In this document: positions 15,722 to 23,405 of the stretch, piece after piece
Layout: each line of letters opens with the position of its first letter
Position numbering within the stretch: position 1 is the stretch's first letter
Assembly (NCBI GenBank): GCA_900541205.1
Contig: UQIV01000019.1
Span: 1 to 48,464 of the forward strand
Direction: 5' to 3'
Length of the DNA: 48,464 nucleotides
Source of the DNA: an uncultured Collinsella sp.
GTDB lineage: Bacteria > Actinomycetota > Coriobacteriia > Coriobacteriales > Coriobacteriaceae
Made by a program: the position numbers and the translations under genes
Notes under the pieces: generated by a model
Databases searched by the model: none
What the model was told of the DNA's origin: nothing
The model's input: the letters and a program-made list of their open reading frames with translations, nothing else

Positions 15722-16684
15722 ATGTCCAAACCCTACGGTAAGCCTGATCGTATTGTCGTCGCCCTTGGCGGCAACGCCCTCGGCAACAACCCCGTTGAGC
15801 AGATCGAGGCCGTGAGCAACACCGCCCACGCTCTCCTCGGTCTCATCGAGCAGGGCAATGAGATCATCATCACCCACGGCAACGGCCCGCAGGTCGGCAT
15901 GATCCAGAACGCCTTCGCCGCTGCCCACGATGCCATCGGTACCCCCGAGATGCCGCTGCCCGAGTGCGGCGCCATGTCCCAGGGCTACATTGGTTATCAC
16001 CTGCAGCAGGGCATCGGCCGCGAGATGCACAAGCGCTATAAGCGTTGGCACGCCGCCACCGTCGTCACCCAGATTGAGTGCGACCCGGATGATCCCGCGT
16101 TCAAGAACCCGACCAAGCCGATCGGCCCCTTCTACACCGAGGAGCAGGCCAAGGAGTTCATGGCCGAGGATCCCTCCAAGGTCTTCGTCGAGGATTCCGG
16201 CCGCGGCTGGCGTCGCGTCGTCGCTTCCCCCGATCCCAAGAAGATCGTCGAGGCTGACTCCATCCTCAACCTGCTCGACAACGAGTTCATCGTCATCGCC
16301 TGCGGTGGCGGCGGCATCCCCGTCGTCCGCGACTACGAGAACAAGGGCTGCTACAAGGGCGTTCCCGCCGTCATCGACAAGGACCTGGGCGGCGAGCTGC
16401 TGGCCGAGGACTGCGACGCCGACGTCCTGTTCCTGCTGACCGCCGTTGAGCATGTCGCCATCAACTTTGGCAAGCCCAACCAGGAGGAGCTCGAGGACAT
16501 CACCGCCGACGAGGCCGAGCGCCTGGCCGACGAGGGTCAGTTCGGCAAGGGTTCCATGGAGCCCAAGGTTCGCGCTGCCATCAAGTTCGCGCGTTCCCGC
16601 AAGGGCCGCACCTGCATCATCGGCGCCCTGGACAAGGCCGCCGAGACCATGGCTGGCCTCTCCGGTACCCGCATTCACGAGTAG
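15722..16684 (+). CDS. arcC: Carbamate kinase
   Basis: This 320-residue amino-acid-kinase-fold enzyme transfers phosphate from carbamoyl phosphate to ADP, giving the ATP yield of the arginine deiminase pathway plus ammonia and carbon dioxide. The typical N-terminus (RIVVALGGNALGNNP), the ITHGNGPQVGMIQNA motif and CGGGGIPVV are all present. AAGGAGG seven bases upstream supports ATG 15722, ten bases after arcB. Codons end almost always in C or G, clearly more so than in arcA2 and arcB just upstream. It is the last gene of the operon and is followed by two hairpins. Confidence 0.96.
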   Translation: MSKPYGKPDRIVVALGGNALGNNPVEQIEAVSNTAHALLGLIEQGNEIIITHGNGPQVGMIQNAFAAAHDAIGTPEMPLPECGAMSQGYIGYHLQQGIGREMHKRYKRWHAATVVTQIECDPDDPAFKNPTKPIGPFYTEEQAKEFMAEDPSKVFVEDSGRGWRRVVASPDPKKIVEADSILNLLDNEFIVIACGGGGIPVVRDYENKGCYKGVPAVIDKDLGGELLAEDCDADVLFLLTAVEHVAINFGKPNQEELEDITADEAERLADEGQFGKGSMEPKVRAAIKFARSRKGRTCIIGALDKAAETMAGLSGTRIHE

Positions 16685-16706
16685 TCTCTACTCTGTTGCC
16701 TCTCTC

Positions 16707-16783
16707 GTGGGCGCCGGGCAAGGCGCCCACAAACTAGCCTCTCTTCATGAGCCCCGCAGTCCGCTCCGGCTGCGGGGCTTTTG
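16707..16783 (+). terminator. Tandem hairpins ending the arc operon
   Basis: GTGGGCGCC (16707-16715) pairs with GGCGCCCAC (16722-16730). A second hairpin, GCCCCGCAG (16751-16759) with CTGCGGGGC (16770-16778), is followed by TTTT and is a classical intrinsic terminator. Confidence 0.88.
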
Positions 16784-16791
16784 CTATTCAC

Positions 16792-16822
16792 CTAGTCATT
16801 GGGGACGTTCTTAAATGACTAG
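16792..16822. repeat. GGGGACGTTC palindromic repeat over a stop codon
   Basis: CTAGTCATT and AATGACTAG flank GGGGACGTTCTTA. The same core occurs at 9589-9631 and 47395-47438. The stop codon of the minus-strand peptidase (16819-16821) lies inside it. Confidence 0.7.
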
Positions 16823-17820
16823 TAGTAGGCCCACATGGCTTCGATTTCGTTGAGGACCTCTACGACGCCCCAGCGGCGGGCGCTGCGGCTGGCCGAGTTG
16901 GGGTCGTAGACGCCAATCTGGTTGGCATCGTCGATGCCGTAGAGCACGATGTAGTGGCCTACGTTGGTAAACGTACCGGGGCGCACTGCGGCGATGACGG
17001 GCGCACCCGAGCGAAGTGCTTGGGTAATCGATTCGCGATCGTTATAGAGCTGTGTTCCGTTGAGCCCCAGCTGCCACGCACCGCCTGTCATAAACGACCA
17101 CTCGGTGGCACCGGTGGGGGCGTAGTTGCCGGCTTCGGCCAGTGCGCATATATCGACCGGCGTCTTATCGGTGTGGCCGGTCTTAAAGATATAGACCATG
17201 GTGAGGCAAGTGGGACCGCAAGCGTTTTCGCGAATAGTGCCGCCGGCATAGGGCAGCTCCGACCATGCGGGGTCAATTTGGTAGATGTGGGGCATGGCGC
17301 CGGCCTGCCATTGCGAGCGTGGGGTCGAGAACGCAAAGGAGTAACCGGGCGCGACGGGAGCTTTAAGCAGCTTGTCCTCGGCAGTGGGCTCAAGACCGGC
17401 TGATCCGTGGGAGATACAGGATCCCAAAAACACAAAGACGAGGCAGGCGGCGATGGAGCAAAGCGCAAGGCGTAGGCGGCGGGCCGGAAGCGCGTGGCTT
17501 GTGGTGTGCGACGCGGGGTGAGGGGCGGAATTGCCGCGATCGCGTTGAGATCGCGAAAAGGAGCGCTTGACGTAGTAGTCGGTCTTACGGCGATCGTAGC
17601 GGCGTGGCTGCAATGTGTCGGTCTGACGTTGGCGTGTGCTCGTACTCACGCGGTCTGACTGCTGCACGGTACGGCTTTGCTGCCGCGAAGAAGCCCCGGG
17701 CTGCTCTTGGGGGCGCTGCGGGTTGTCGTTGTCAGAGGTGCTTCTGGGCGTTGGCGTGGTGCGGCCGGCAAGGCGCACGCTTTGTGGCCGTTGGTCGCCG
17801 TCATTGTATCCGTATGCCAT
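16819..17820 (-). CDS. Membrane-anchored C39-like cysteine peptidase
   Basis: This 333-residue protein starts with about 110 polar, Gln/Arg/Ser/Thr/Pro-rich residues that look disordered. One membrane segment follows near 115-135 (LRLALCSIAACLVFVFLG), then an extracytoplasmic Peptidase_C39_2 domain. The catalytic Cys is in ENACGPTCLTMVY, the His in VGHYIVLYGID and the Asp/Asn in VYDPNS. Such domains cleave peptides or process secreted peptides; no ABC transporter or leader peptide gene is next to it, so a housekeeping or cell-envelope role is as likely. ATG 17820 is used; GTG 17829 is three codons upstream. The stop codon is inside a palindromic repeat. It is convergent with arcC. Confidence 0.84.
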   Translation of the reverse strand: MAYGYNDGDQRPQSVRLAGRTTPTPRSTSDNDNPQRPQEQPGASSRQQSRTVQQSDRVSTSTRQRQTDTLQPRRYDRRKTDYYVKRSFSRSQRDRGNSAPHPASHTTSHALPARRLRLALCSIAACLVFVFLGSCISHGSAGLEPTAEDKLLKAPVAPGYSFAFSTPRSQWQAGAMPHIYQIDPAWSELPYAGGTIRENACGPTCLTMVYIFKTGHTDKTPVDICALAEAGNYAPTGATEWSFMTGGAWQLGLNGTQLYNDRESITQALRSGAPVIAAVRPGTFTNVGHYIVLYGIDDANQIGVYDPNSASRSARRWGVVEVLNEIEAMWAYY

Positions 17821-18175
17821 TCGAATCACCTTGCCTCATGTGTAACTTGTCTATCCTACATAAAAAGATGCACGACACATGGGTATGTGCGCCAAAAGCC
17901 TGACAAATGGTATGAACGTTGCCGCGCCGCGCGCCAAGCGTCACGGCAACAGGTATTCAAAAGCAGACAAGATGAAAGCGTCCAAGACGAATGACGTCTC
18001 CCGCCGTTCGTCCTAAAAACGGCGCCGCTCGTTTTGCAGTTCTGCCTTCGGTCGAGCTACAAGCGGCGCTGCTGTGCCAAGGCCGTATCTTAAAGCCACG
18101 AAATAAAAGCGCGCGGCAAAACAGACCGCGCAAGGGGTGACGTCAAGGGGCGTCAAAAAGGAAAGGAGGGGAACA
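17821..18175. promoter_or_regulatory. Divergent intergenic region, peptidase/permease
   Basis: These 355 bp must hold the promoters for the minus-strand peptidase and the plus-strand permease operon. I see GACGAA (17986-17991) pairing with TTCGTC (18007-18012), and GCGCGG (18111-18116) pairing with CCGCGC (18126-18131). The second hairpin lies 45 bp before the permease start and could be a leader structure. No strong -10/-35 pair or riboswitch class is recognisable. Confidence 0.35.
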
Positions 18176-19627
18176 ATGGCGGACAAGAACGCAGAAGTTG
18201 CAGTCGAGGATAACGGCGGCATGAAGAAAACGCTTTCGCTCTGGAACTTCTTCACCATCGGTTTCGGTGCCATCATCGGTACCGGTTGGGTTCTGCAGGT
18301 CGGCGACTGGATGGTCGTGGGCGGCGGTCCCGTTCCCGCTATGATCGCATTCCTCTTGGGTGCAATCTTCCTCGTGCCCGTCGGAGCTGTTTTCGGTGAG
18401 CTCACGGCTGCTATCCCCATCTCAGGCGGCATCGTCGAGTATGTCGATCGTAGCTTTGGCCGTACGCTGAGCTACATCACCGGATGGCTTTTGGCCCTGG
18501 GCAACGGCATCCTGTGCCCGTGGGAGGCCATCGCTATTTCGACCCTCGTGTCCGAGATGTTCGGCAGCCTGCCCGGCCTTGAGTGGCTGCGCGCCGTCAA
18601 GCTCTACACCATACTGGGGGCCGACGTCTACCTGTTCCCGACGCTGATCGCGCTCGGCTTTGCAGTCTACGTCATCTTCCTCAACTTCCGCGGCGCTAGC
18701 TCGGCCGCCAAGCTCCAGGCCTTCCTGACCAAGGCCCTGCTCTGCGGCATGCTGCTCGCCATGGGCGTCTCGCTGTTCACCGGCTCGCCGGACAACGCCA
18801 TGCCTGTGTTCTCCCAGGTCACCGGCGCTGGCGGCGGCAAGGCCGCTACCGAGAGCACCAGCCTGTTTGCCGGCATCGTGTCGGTCCTGGTTCTGACTCC
18901 GTTCTTCTACGCCGGCTTCGACACCATTCCTCAGCAGGCTGAGGAAGCAGCCGAGGGCCTCAACTGGAACAAGTTCGGCAAGATCATCTCCCTGGCTCTG
19001 CTGGCCGCCGGCGGCTTCTACATGGTCTGCATCTACTCGTTCGGCACCATCCTCGACTGGCATGAGTTTGTTAAGAGCCCGGTTCCCGCGCTTGCCTGCC
19101 TCAAGGGCATCAACATGCTTCTGTACCTGGCCATGCTCGTCATCGCCACGCTTGGACCCATGGGCCCGATGAACTCCTTCTACGGTGCCACGAGCCGCAT
19201 CATGCTCGCCATGGGCCGCAAGGGCCAGCTGCCCGAGCAGTTCGCCGAGGTCGACCCCAAGTCCGGCGCTCCCAAGCTTGCCTGCGTCGTTCTGGGCGTC
19301 ATCACCGTCGTCGGTCCGTTCCTGGGCAAGAACATGCTCATCCCTCTGACCAACGTGTCGGCTCTCGCCTTCATCTTCTCCTGTGGCATGGTCGCCCTCG
19401 CTTGCCTGCGCATGCGCTTCACCGAGCCCGACCTGCCTCGTCCCTACGAGGTGCCCGGCGGCAAGTTTGGCATCGGCCTCGCCATCGCTGCCTGCGCCAT
19501 CATCATCGGCCTGCTCGTGATTCCGTTCTCTCCCGCCTCCCTCAACATGGTGGAGTGGAGCATCGTGATCGGCTGGCTGGCCGTCGGCCTGGCTCTCATG
19601 GCCTTCACCAATTCCCGCAAAAAGTAA
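18176..19627 (+). CDS. APC-superfamily amino-acid permease
   Basis: A 483-residue membrane protein with twelve hydrophobic segments and the APC signature near the N-terminus (LSLWNFFTIGFGAIIGTGWVLQ) and in PFFYAGFDTIPQQAEEA. It should carry an amino acid or related amine across the membrane by proton symport or exchange. The downstream gene, 131 bp away in the same direction, encodes a metal-dependent amidohydrolase. The pair may thus import and hydrolyse a peptide-like or ring compound; this is inferred from context. ATG 18176 has a long GGAAAGGAGGGG ribosome site; an in-frame start at 18137 is possible but lacks one. Codons are strongly biased to C, suggesting high expression. Confidence 0.88.
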   Translation: MADKNAEVAVEDNGGMKKTLSLWNFFTIGFGAIIGTGWVLQVGDWMVVGGGPVPAMIAFLLGAIFLVPVGAVFGELTAAIPISGGIVEYVDRSFGRTLSYITGWLLALGNGILCPWEAIAISTLVSEMFGSLPGLEWLRAVKLYTILGADVYLFPTLIALGFAVYVIFLNFRGASSAAKLQAFLTKALLCGMLLAMGVSLFTGSPDNAMPVFSQVTGAGGGKAATESTSLFAGIVSVLVLTPFFYAGFDTIPQQAEEAAEGLNWNKFGKIISLALLAAGGFYMVCIYSFGTILDWHEFVKSPVPALACLKGINMLLYLAMLVIATLGPMGPMNSFYGATSRIMLAMGRKGQLPEQFAEVDPKSGAPKLACVVLGVITVVGPFLGKNMLIPLTNVSALAFIFSCGMVALACLRMRFTEPDLPRPYEVPGGKFGIGLAIAACAIIIGLLVIPFSPASLNMVEWSIVIGWLAVGLALMAFTNSRKK

Positions 19628-19647
19628 CGCCGAGCCGGGGCGGATCA

Positions 19648-19676
19648 GGTGCGCGGGACCCTCTCTTCCGCGCACC
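19648..19676 (+). other. Intercistronic hairpin between permease and amidohydrolase
   Basis: GGTGCGCGG (19648-19656) pairs perfectly with CCGCGCACC (19668-19676), and flanking CCGGG/CCCGG extends the structure. A second stem, GAGGCC with GGCCTC, follows at about 19706-19729. With no T tract this may stabilise the permease part of the transcript. Confidence 0.5.
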
Positions 19677-19758
19677 GAACCCGGCGCCACTTGGGTAGCT
19701 TTGTGAGGCCTTAACCCAACACGGCCTCGCCCACTATATGGATCCATAAGGAGGAACC

Positions 19759-21036
19759 ATGTCCACTAAGTATGCAATCGTTGGCGGCAAGCTCATCGAC
19801 GGTACCGGCGCCGAGCCGGTCGAGAACTCCCTCGTTCTCGTCGACGACAACGGCAAGATCGAGTACGCCGGCGCCATGCAGGACCTTCCCGAGGGCGTTG
19901 AGGTCATCGACGCCGCCGGCAAGACCGTCCTTCCCGGCCTGATCGACACCCACCTGCACTTCTCGGGCAACTTGACCGACGATGACACCGACTGGGTCAT
20001 GCAGCCGCTCCTCGAGAAGCAGGCCGTCGCCGTCAAGCAAGCCTACGACTGCCTCACCCACGGCCTCACCACCGTCTGCGAGATCGGCCGCTTTGGTATC
20101 CAGATCCGTGACTGCATCGACAAGGGCGTCTTCAAGGGCCCGCGCGTTCTGGCCACCGGCCTTGGCTTCTGCCGCGTTGCCGGCCACGGCGACTCCCACC
20201 ACTGCAGCCAGGAGCTCAACAAGGAATCGCACCCCTGGGGCGATCAGGTCGACGGTCCTTGGGATCTGCGCAAGGCCGTCCGTCGTCGCCTGCGCGAGAA
20301 CCCCGATGCCATCAAGATCTGGGCTACCGGTGGCGGCATCTGGCGCTGGGACTCCGGCCGCGACCAGCACTACTGCTCCGAGGAGATTCAGGCCGTGGTC
20401 GAAGAGGCCAAGATGGTCGGCATCCCCGTGTGGAGCCACTGCTACAACAACCACGCCGCTGCCTACGATTCCGTTCGCTTTGGCTGCGAGCAGTTGATTC
20501 ACGGCTTCGATATCGATGAGCGCACCATGGACCTCATGGCCGAGCAGGGCACCTTCTTCACTCCGACGATCGCCTTCCTGCCCACCTGGTACGCCACCTA
20601 TCCGCCCGTCTACGTTCCCGAGCTGCACGACAAGTACGAGGGCACCCTGGTCGAGAAGGAGCTGCAGCGCAACTACGACTGCCTGCGCGAGGCCAAGAAG
20701 CGCGGCGTCGTCATGACGATCGGCTCCGACTCCTTCTCCTTCGTCACCCCGTACGGCACTTGCTCCATCGAGGAGATGTACGAGTTCGTCGACAAGATCG
20801 GCTTCACTCCGGTCGAGACCATCACCTGCGCCACCCTCAACGGTGCCAAGATGTGTCACATCGAGGACGAGACCGGTTCCATCGAGGCCGGCAAGTGCGC
20901 CGACCTGCTGGTCGTCAACGGTGACGTCGCCGCCGACATCCACGTGCTCAACACCGACAACATGGACGTCATCATGAAGGACGGCTGGATTGTCGAGGGC
21001 GGCACCTTCGGCGAGGCAAACAAGTACAGCGCCTAA
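19759..21036 (+). CDS. Metal-dependent amidohydrolase (imidazolonepropionase/prolidase-like)
   Basis: This 425-residue cytoplasmic enzyme has the amidohydrolase TIM-barrel plan. An N-terminal beta segment (YAIVGGKLIDGTGAEPVENS) is followed by the metal-binding VLPGLIDTHLHF, a central lysine in AIKIWATGGG, histidines in VWSHCY and QLIHGF, and the aspartate in TIGSDSFSF. The C-terminal small domain ends GSIEAGKCADLLVVNGD. COG1228-type relatives include imidazolonepropionase and Xaa-Pro/Xaa-Arg dipeptidases, so the substrate could be a cyclic amide or a dipeptide. The other histidine-degradation genes are absent here. AAGGAGG before ATG supports the start. It forms an operon with the APC permease and ends at a terminator. 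Confidence 0.85.
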   Translation: MSTKYAIVGGKLIDGTGAEPVENSLVLVDDNGKIEYAGAMQDLPEGVEVIDAAGKTVLPGLIDTHLHFSGNLTDDDTDWVMQPLLEKQAVAVKQAYDCLTHGLTTVCEIGRFGIQIRDCIDKGVFKGPRVLATGLGFCRVAGHGDSHHCSQELNKESHPWGDQVDGPWDLRKAVRRRLRENPDAIKIWATGGGIWRWDSGRDQHYCSEEIQAVVEEAKMVGIPVWSHCYNNHAAAYDSVRFGCEQLIHGFDIDERTMDLMAEQGTFFTPTIAFLPTWYATYPPVYVPELHDKYEGTLVEKELQRNYDCLREAKKRGVVMTIGSDSFSFVTPYGTCSIEEMYEFVDKIGFTPVETITCATLNGAKMCHIEDETGSIEAGKCADLLVVNGDVAADIHVLNTDNMDVIMKDGWIVEGGTFGEANKYSA

Positions 21037-21094
21037 GCTACCGTTCATCGATGGCTTGATGTAAAACACAGTATTTGATTGCATAATGCAATGG

Positions 21095-21119
21095 AGAGGG
21101 TCGCTTGCGGCCCTCTTTA
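21095..21119 (+). terminator. Terminator after the amidohydrolase
   Basis: AGAGGG (21095-21100) pairs with CCCTCT (21111-21116), followed by TTTATT. Just upstream, TTGCATAATGCAA (21079-21091) is a short palindrome that may be an operator for the next gene. Confidence 0.6.
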
Positions 21120-21154
21120 TTGCTATGGGGTGCGTCGGTAAGAAGGAGATGACG

Positions 21155-22540
21155 GTGGATCTCAATAGGCTGATTCTGGGCAAGAGCTACAACTCTACCA
21201 AGGTCTTTCGTACCGCTCAGCATGTGGTTCAAGCCATTTTGCTCGGTATTGTCGTTCCGCTGCTTATCCTGCTGCTCATCTGGGATCTAACCGATAATCC
21301 CAATCCCGTTCCGGCCGTTGTCGTCATTGCCGGCTTGGTCATGCTGTGCTTCTTCTTCTCGTACGTCTTTGTGGTTCCCGACGACCTCACATCGAGCGCA
21401 ACCGACCGCACGCTCGCCATCGCTTCAAAAATATTCGCCTACACGTCGCGCGGCCTTACGCCCGAAGCTGCCCTAGGCGCCTCTAAGATCATCCTGTCCG
21501 AAACTATCGCCTCTGCCATCTGCTTTACCGACGGCAAGCAGGTGTTGGCAAGCTGGGGCGAGGACTCGGCAAAATGCCCCGCGGGCACCCCGGTGGTGCT
21601 GCGGACTACGCTCAACGTGATCAACAGCGGTGAGCAAAGCGTGTTCTCGCGCGATGCCTCGACCGAGACGGGTGGCTACTTTCCGCGCCTGCGCGCCGGT
21701 ATTGTCGCACCGCTTACCGTGCGCGGGCATTGCGTGGGCACGCTCGAGCTGTATTATCCCCGTCTGAGCAGCATCGATATGCGCCAGACGGCGCTTGCCT
21801 CGGGCTTTGCCGACCTCATTTCCACGCAGCTTGCGAGCTTTGAGCTCGAGCGCCAGGACGAGCTTACGGCCCGCGTGGAGCTGCGCGCCTTGCAATCGCA
21901 GGTCGATCCTCATTTTCTGTTTAACACCATCAGCACCATCGTGTCGCTCGTGCGTACCGAGCCGGACAAGGCCAGGTCGCTGCTGATCGACTTTTCCAAT
22001 TACTACCGTCAGACGCTTTCTGATTCCGATACCCTCACAACGCTCGAGCACGAGGTGGAACAGGGCACTCGCTATATCAATCTTATGCAGGCTCGTTATG
22101 GCGACGGCCGTCTGCGCGTCTCGGTCGATATCGACTTTGAGGTGCGCGACAGCCTGGTGCCGCCGTTTATCTTGCAGCCGTTGCTCGAAAACTGCATCAA
22201 GCACGCGCAGCGCGAGACCGAGCCGCTTTCTATTCATGTTAGGGCTTTCGAGACCGATGACGGTTTGGAGATCATCGTCGAGGACGACGGCATCGGCATG
22301 AGCGAAGAAGTCTGCGCGCATCTGTTTGAGCAGCATCGCCTGGAGGAGCCCGAGAGCATTACCGCCGACGGCTCCGTCAAGCGAGGTTGCGGCCTGGCGC
22401 TCTTCAACGTGCTTCAGCGCATCCATTTCTTTTACGGAGAAGATTCCGGCATGCGCGTGAAGTCCCAGGAGGGCGTGGGAACGCAGGTCATCGTCGAGCT
22501 GAACGGCGAGCCGCATGAGCCCGCGCCGTTGACGGCGTAG
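21155..22540 (+). CDS. LytS/YehU-type sensor histidine kinase 1
   Basis: About 461 residues. Two N-terminal membrane segments (residues about 23-45 and 53-75) are followed by a GAF-like sensor region, a His_kinase (PF06580) domain with phospho-acceptor His in LQSQVDPHFLFNTIS near residue 253, and an ATPase domain with VEDDGIGMSEE and GCGLALFNVLQR. It should phosphorylate the LytTR regulator encoded 38 bp downstream. GTG 21155 is preferred because AAGGAG lies six bases before it; the in-frame ATG 21149 sits directly on that Shine-Dalgarno sequence, and an ATG at 21086 has none and lies in the preceding terminator. A close paralogue is at 27067. The signal is unknown. Confidence 0.88.
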   Translation: MDLNRLILGKSYNSTKVFRTAQHVVQAILLGIVVPLLILLLIWDLTDNPNPVPAVVVIAGLVMLCFFFSYVFVVPDDLTSSATDRTLAIASKIFAYTSRGLTPEAALGASKIILSETIASAICFTDGKQVLASWGEDSAKCPAGTPVVLRTTLNVINSGEQSVFSRDASTETGGYFPRLRAGIVAPLTVRGHCVGTLELYYPRLSSIDMRQTALASGFADLISTQLASFELERQDELTARVELRALQSQVDPHFLFNTISTIVSLVRTEPDKARSLLIDFSNYYRQTLSDSDTLTTLEHEVEQGTRYINLMQARYGDGRLRVSVDIDFEVRDSLVPPFILQPLLENCIKHAQRETEPLSIHVRAFETDDGLEIIVEDDGIGMSEEVCAHLFEQHRLEEPESITADGSVKRGCGLALFNVLQRIHFFYGEDSGMRVKSQEGVGTQVIVELNGEPHEPAPLTA

Positions 22541-22578
22541 CACGCGGTTGGATTGAGAGAAAAAGAGGGGAAGCACAT

Positions 22579-23313
22579 ATGTCCGAAGGCTGGAACATCT
22601 TGGTGGTTGATGACGAACCTCCCATTAGGGCCGAGCTACGCTATCTGTTGGAAAAGGATACGCGTGTGGGCCAGATTGCCGAGGCGGGCAATGTCACCGA
22701 AGCCGTGGAGTCGATTCTGTCGAACAAGCCCGACGTGCTGTTTTTAGACATTACCATGCCCGGTCGCTCGGGAATTGAGCTTGCCGAGACGCTGCAGAAC
22801 CTAAAGACGCCGCCGGTGGTTGTGTTTGTGACGGCGTTTGCCGAGTATGCGGCCGATGCCTATAACCTCGATGCCGTCGATTATGTCGTCAAGCCGGTCG
22901 AGGACGCACGCCTGTCAAAGGCACTCGACAAGATCGAGGCAGCCTTGGGTGTCCGTCGTGTTATCCACGCTCCGCGCCAGCCTTTGCGTCTGACGGTGGA
23001 CCGCGGGGGCAAAAAGGTGTTCATTCCCGCCGCAGACGTCTGCTACTTTGAGGCGCGCGCCGATTTTTGCAACGCCATCTGCGCCGAGGGAACGTACCTG
23101 ATCAATGAGTCGATCTCTTCGCTCGAGCGTCGCTTGGGCTCCGAGGGCTTTATTCGCGTTCATCGCAGCTATCTGGTCAATTTGGAAGACGTGCACAATG
23201 TCGAGATCGGTTCCACGGGTCTTATGGAGCTCAGACTCGATCGCGTAACCTCGACGGTGCCCGTGTCCCGCCGTCGCGCTGCCGAGGTTAAAGCACACTT
23301 GGGGCTTGCGTAG
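22579..23313 (+). CDS. LytTR-family response regulator 1
   Basis: A 244-residue two-domain regulator. It has a receiver domain with acidic pair D11-D12, phospho-acceptor D57 in VLFLDITMPG, T in FVTAFAEYA and K in VVKPVEDA. A C-terminal LytTR DNA-binding domain (about 138-240; FIRVHRSYLVNLEDV) follows. LytTR proteins bind pairs of short direct repeats and often control surface, autolysis or peptide-signalling genes. It is the cognate partner of the kinase just upstream. A paralogous pair lies 5 kb downstream. Targets are not evident in this window. Confidence 0.9.
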   Translation: MSEGWNILVVDDEPPIRAELRYLLEKDTRVGQIAEAGNVTEAVESILSNKPDVLFLDITMPGRSGIELAETLQNLKTPPVVVFVTAFAEYAADAYNLDAVDYVVKPVEDARLSKALDKIEAALGVRRVIHAPRQPLRLTVDRGGKKVFIPAADVCYFEARADFCNAICAEGTYLINESISSLERRLGSEGFIRVHRSYLVNLEDVHNVEIGSTGLMELRLDRVTSTVPVSRRRAAEVKAHLGLA

Positions 23314-23405
23314 ACGGTCTGCGTGCCGTCGTTTACCATCGCAGGTTTGGCATGGGCGCGCGGTGGGCATAATGGGTGGCATCGAATGAAATCGAAAGGA
23401 TCATT

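Noticed and set aside
15759..16684. Carbamate kinase as a biosynthetic amino-acid kinase
   Set aside because: Motifs and position after arcB fit carbamate kinase; no arg biosynthesis genes are near.
16792..16822. Palindromic repeats as CRISPR units
   Set aside because: Copies are isolated, far apart and have no regular spacers or cas genes.
18422..19747. Minus-strand open frame opposite the APC permease
   Set aside because: Gly/Asp/His-rich composition and full overlap with a conserved permease.
19711..21183. Minus-strand open frame opposite the amidohydrolase
   Set aside because: Val/Asp/Gly-rich shadow of a strongly codon-biased gene.
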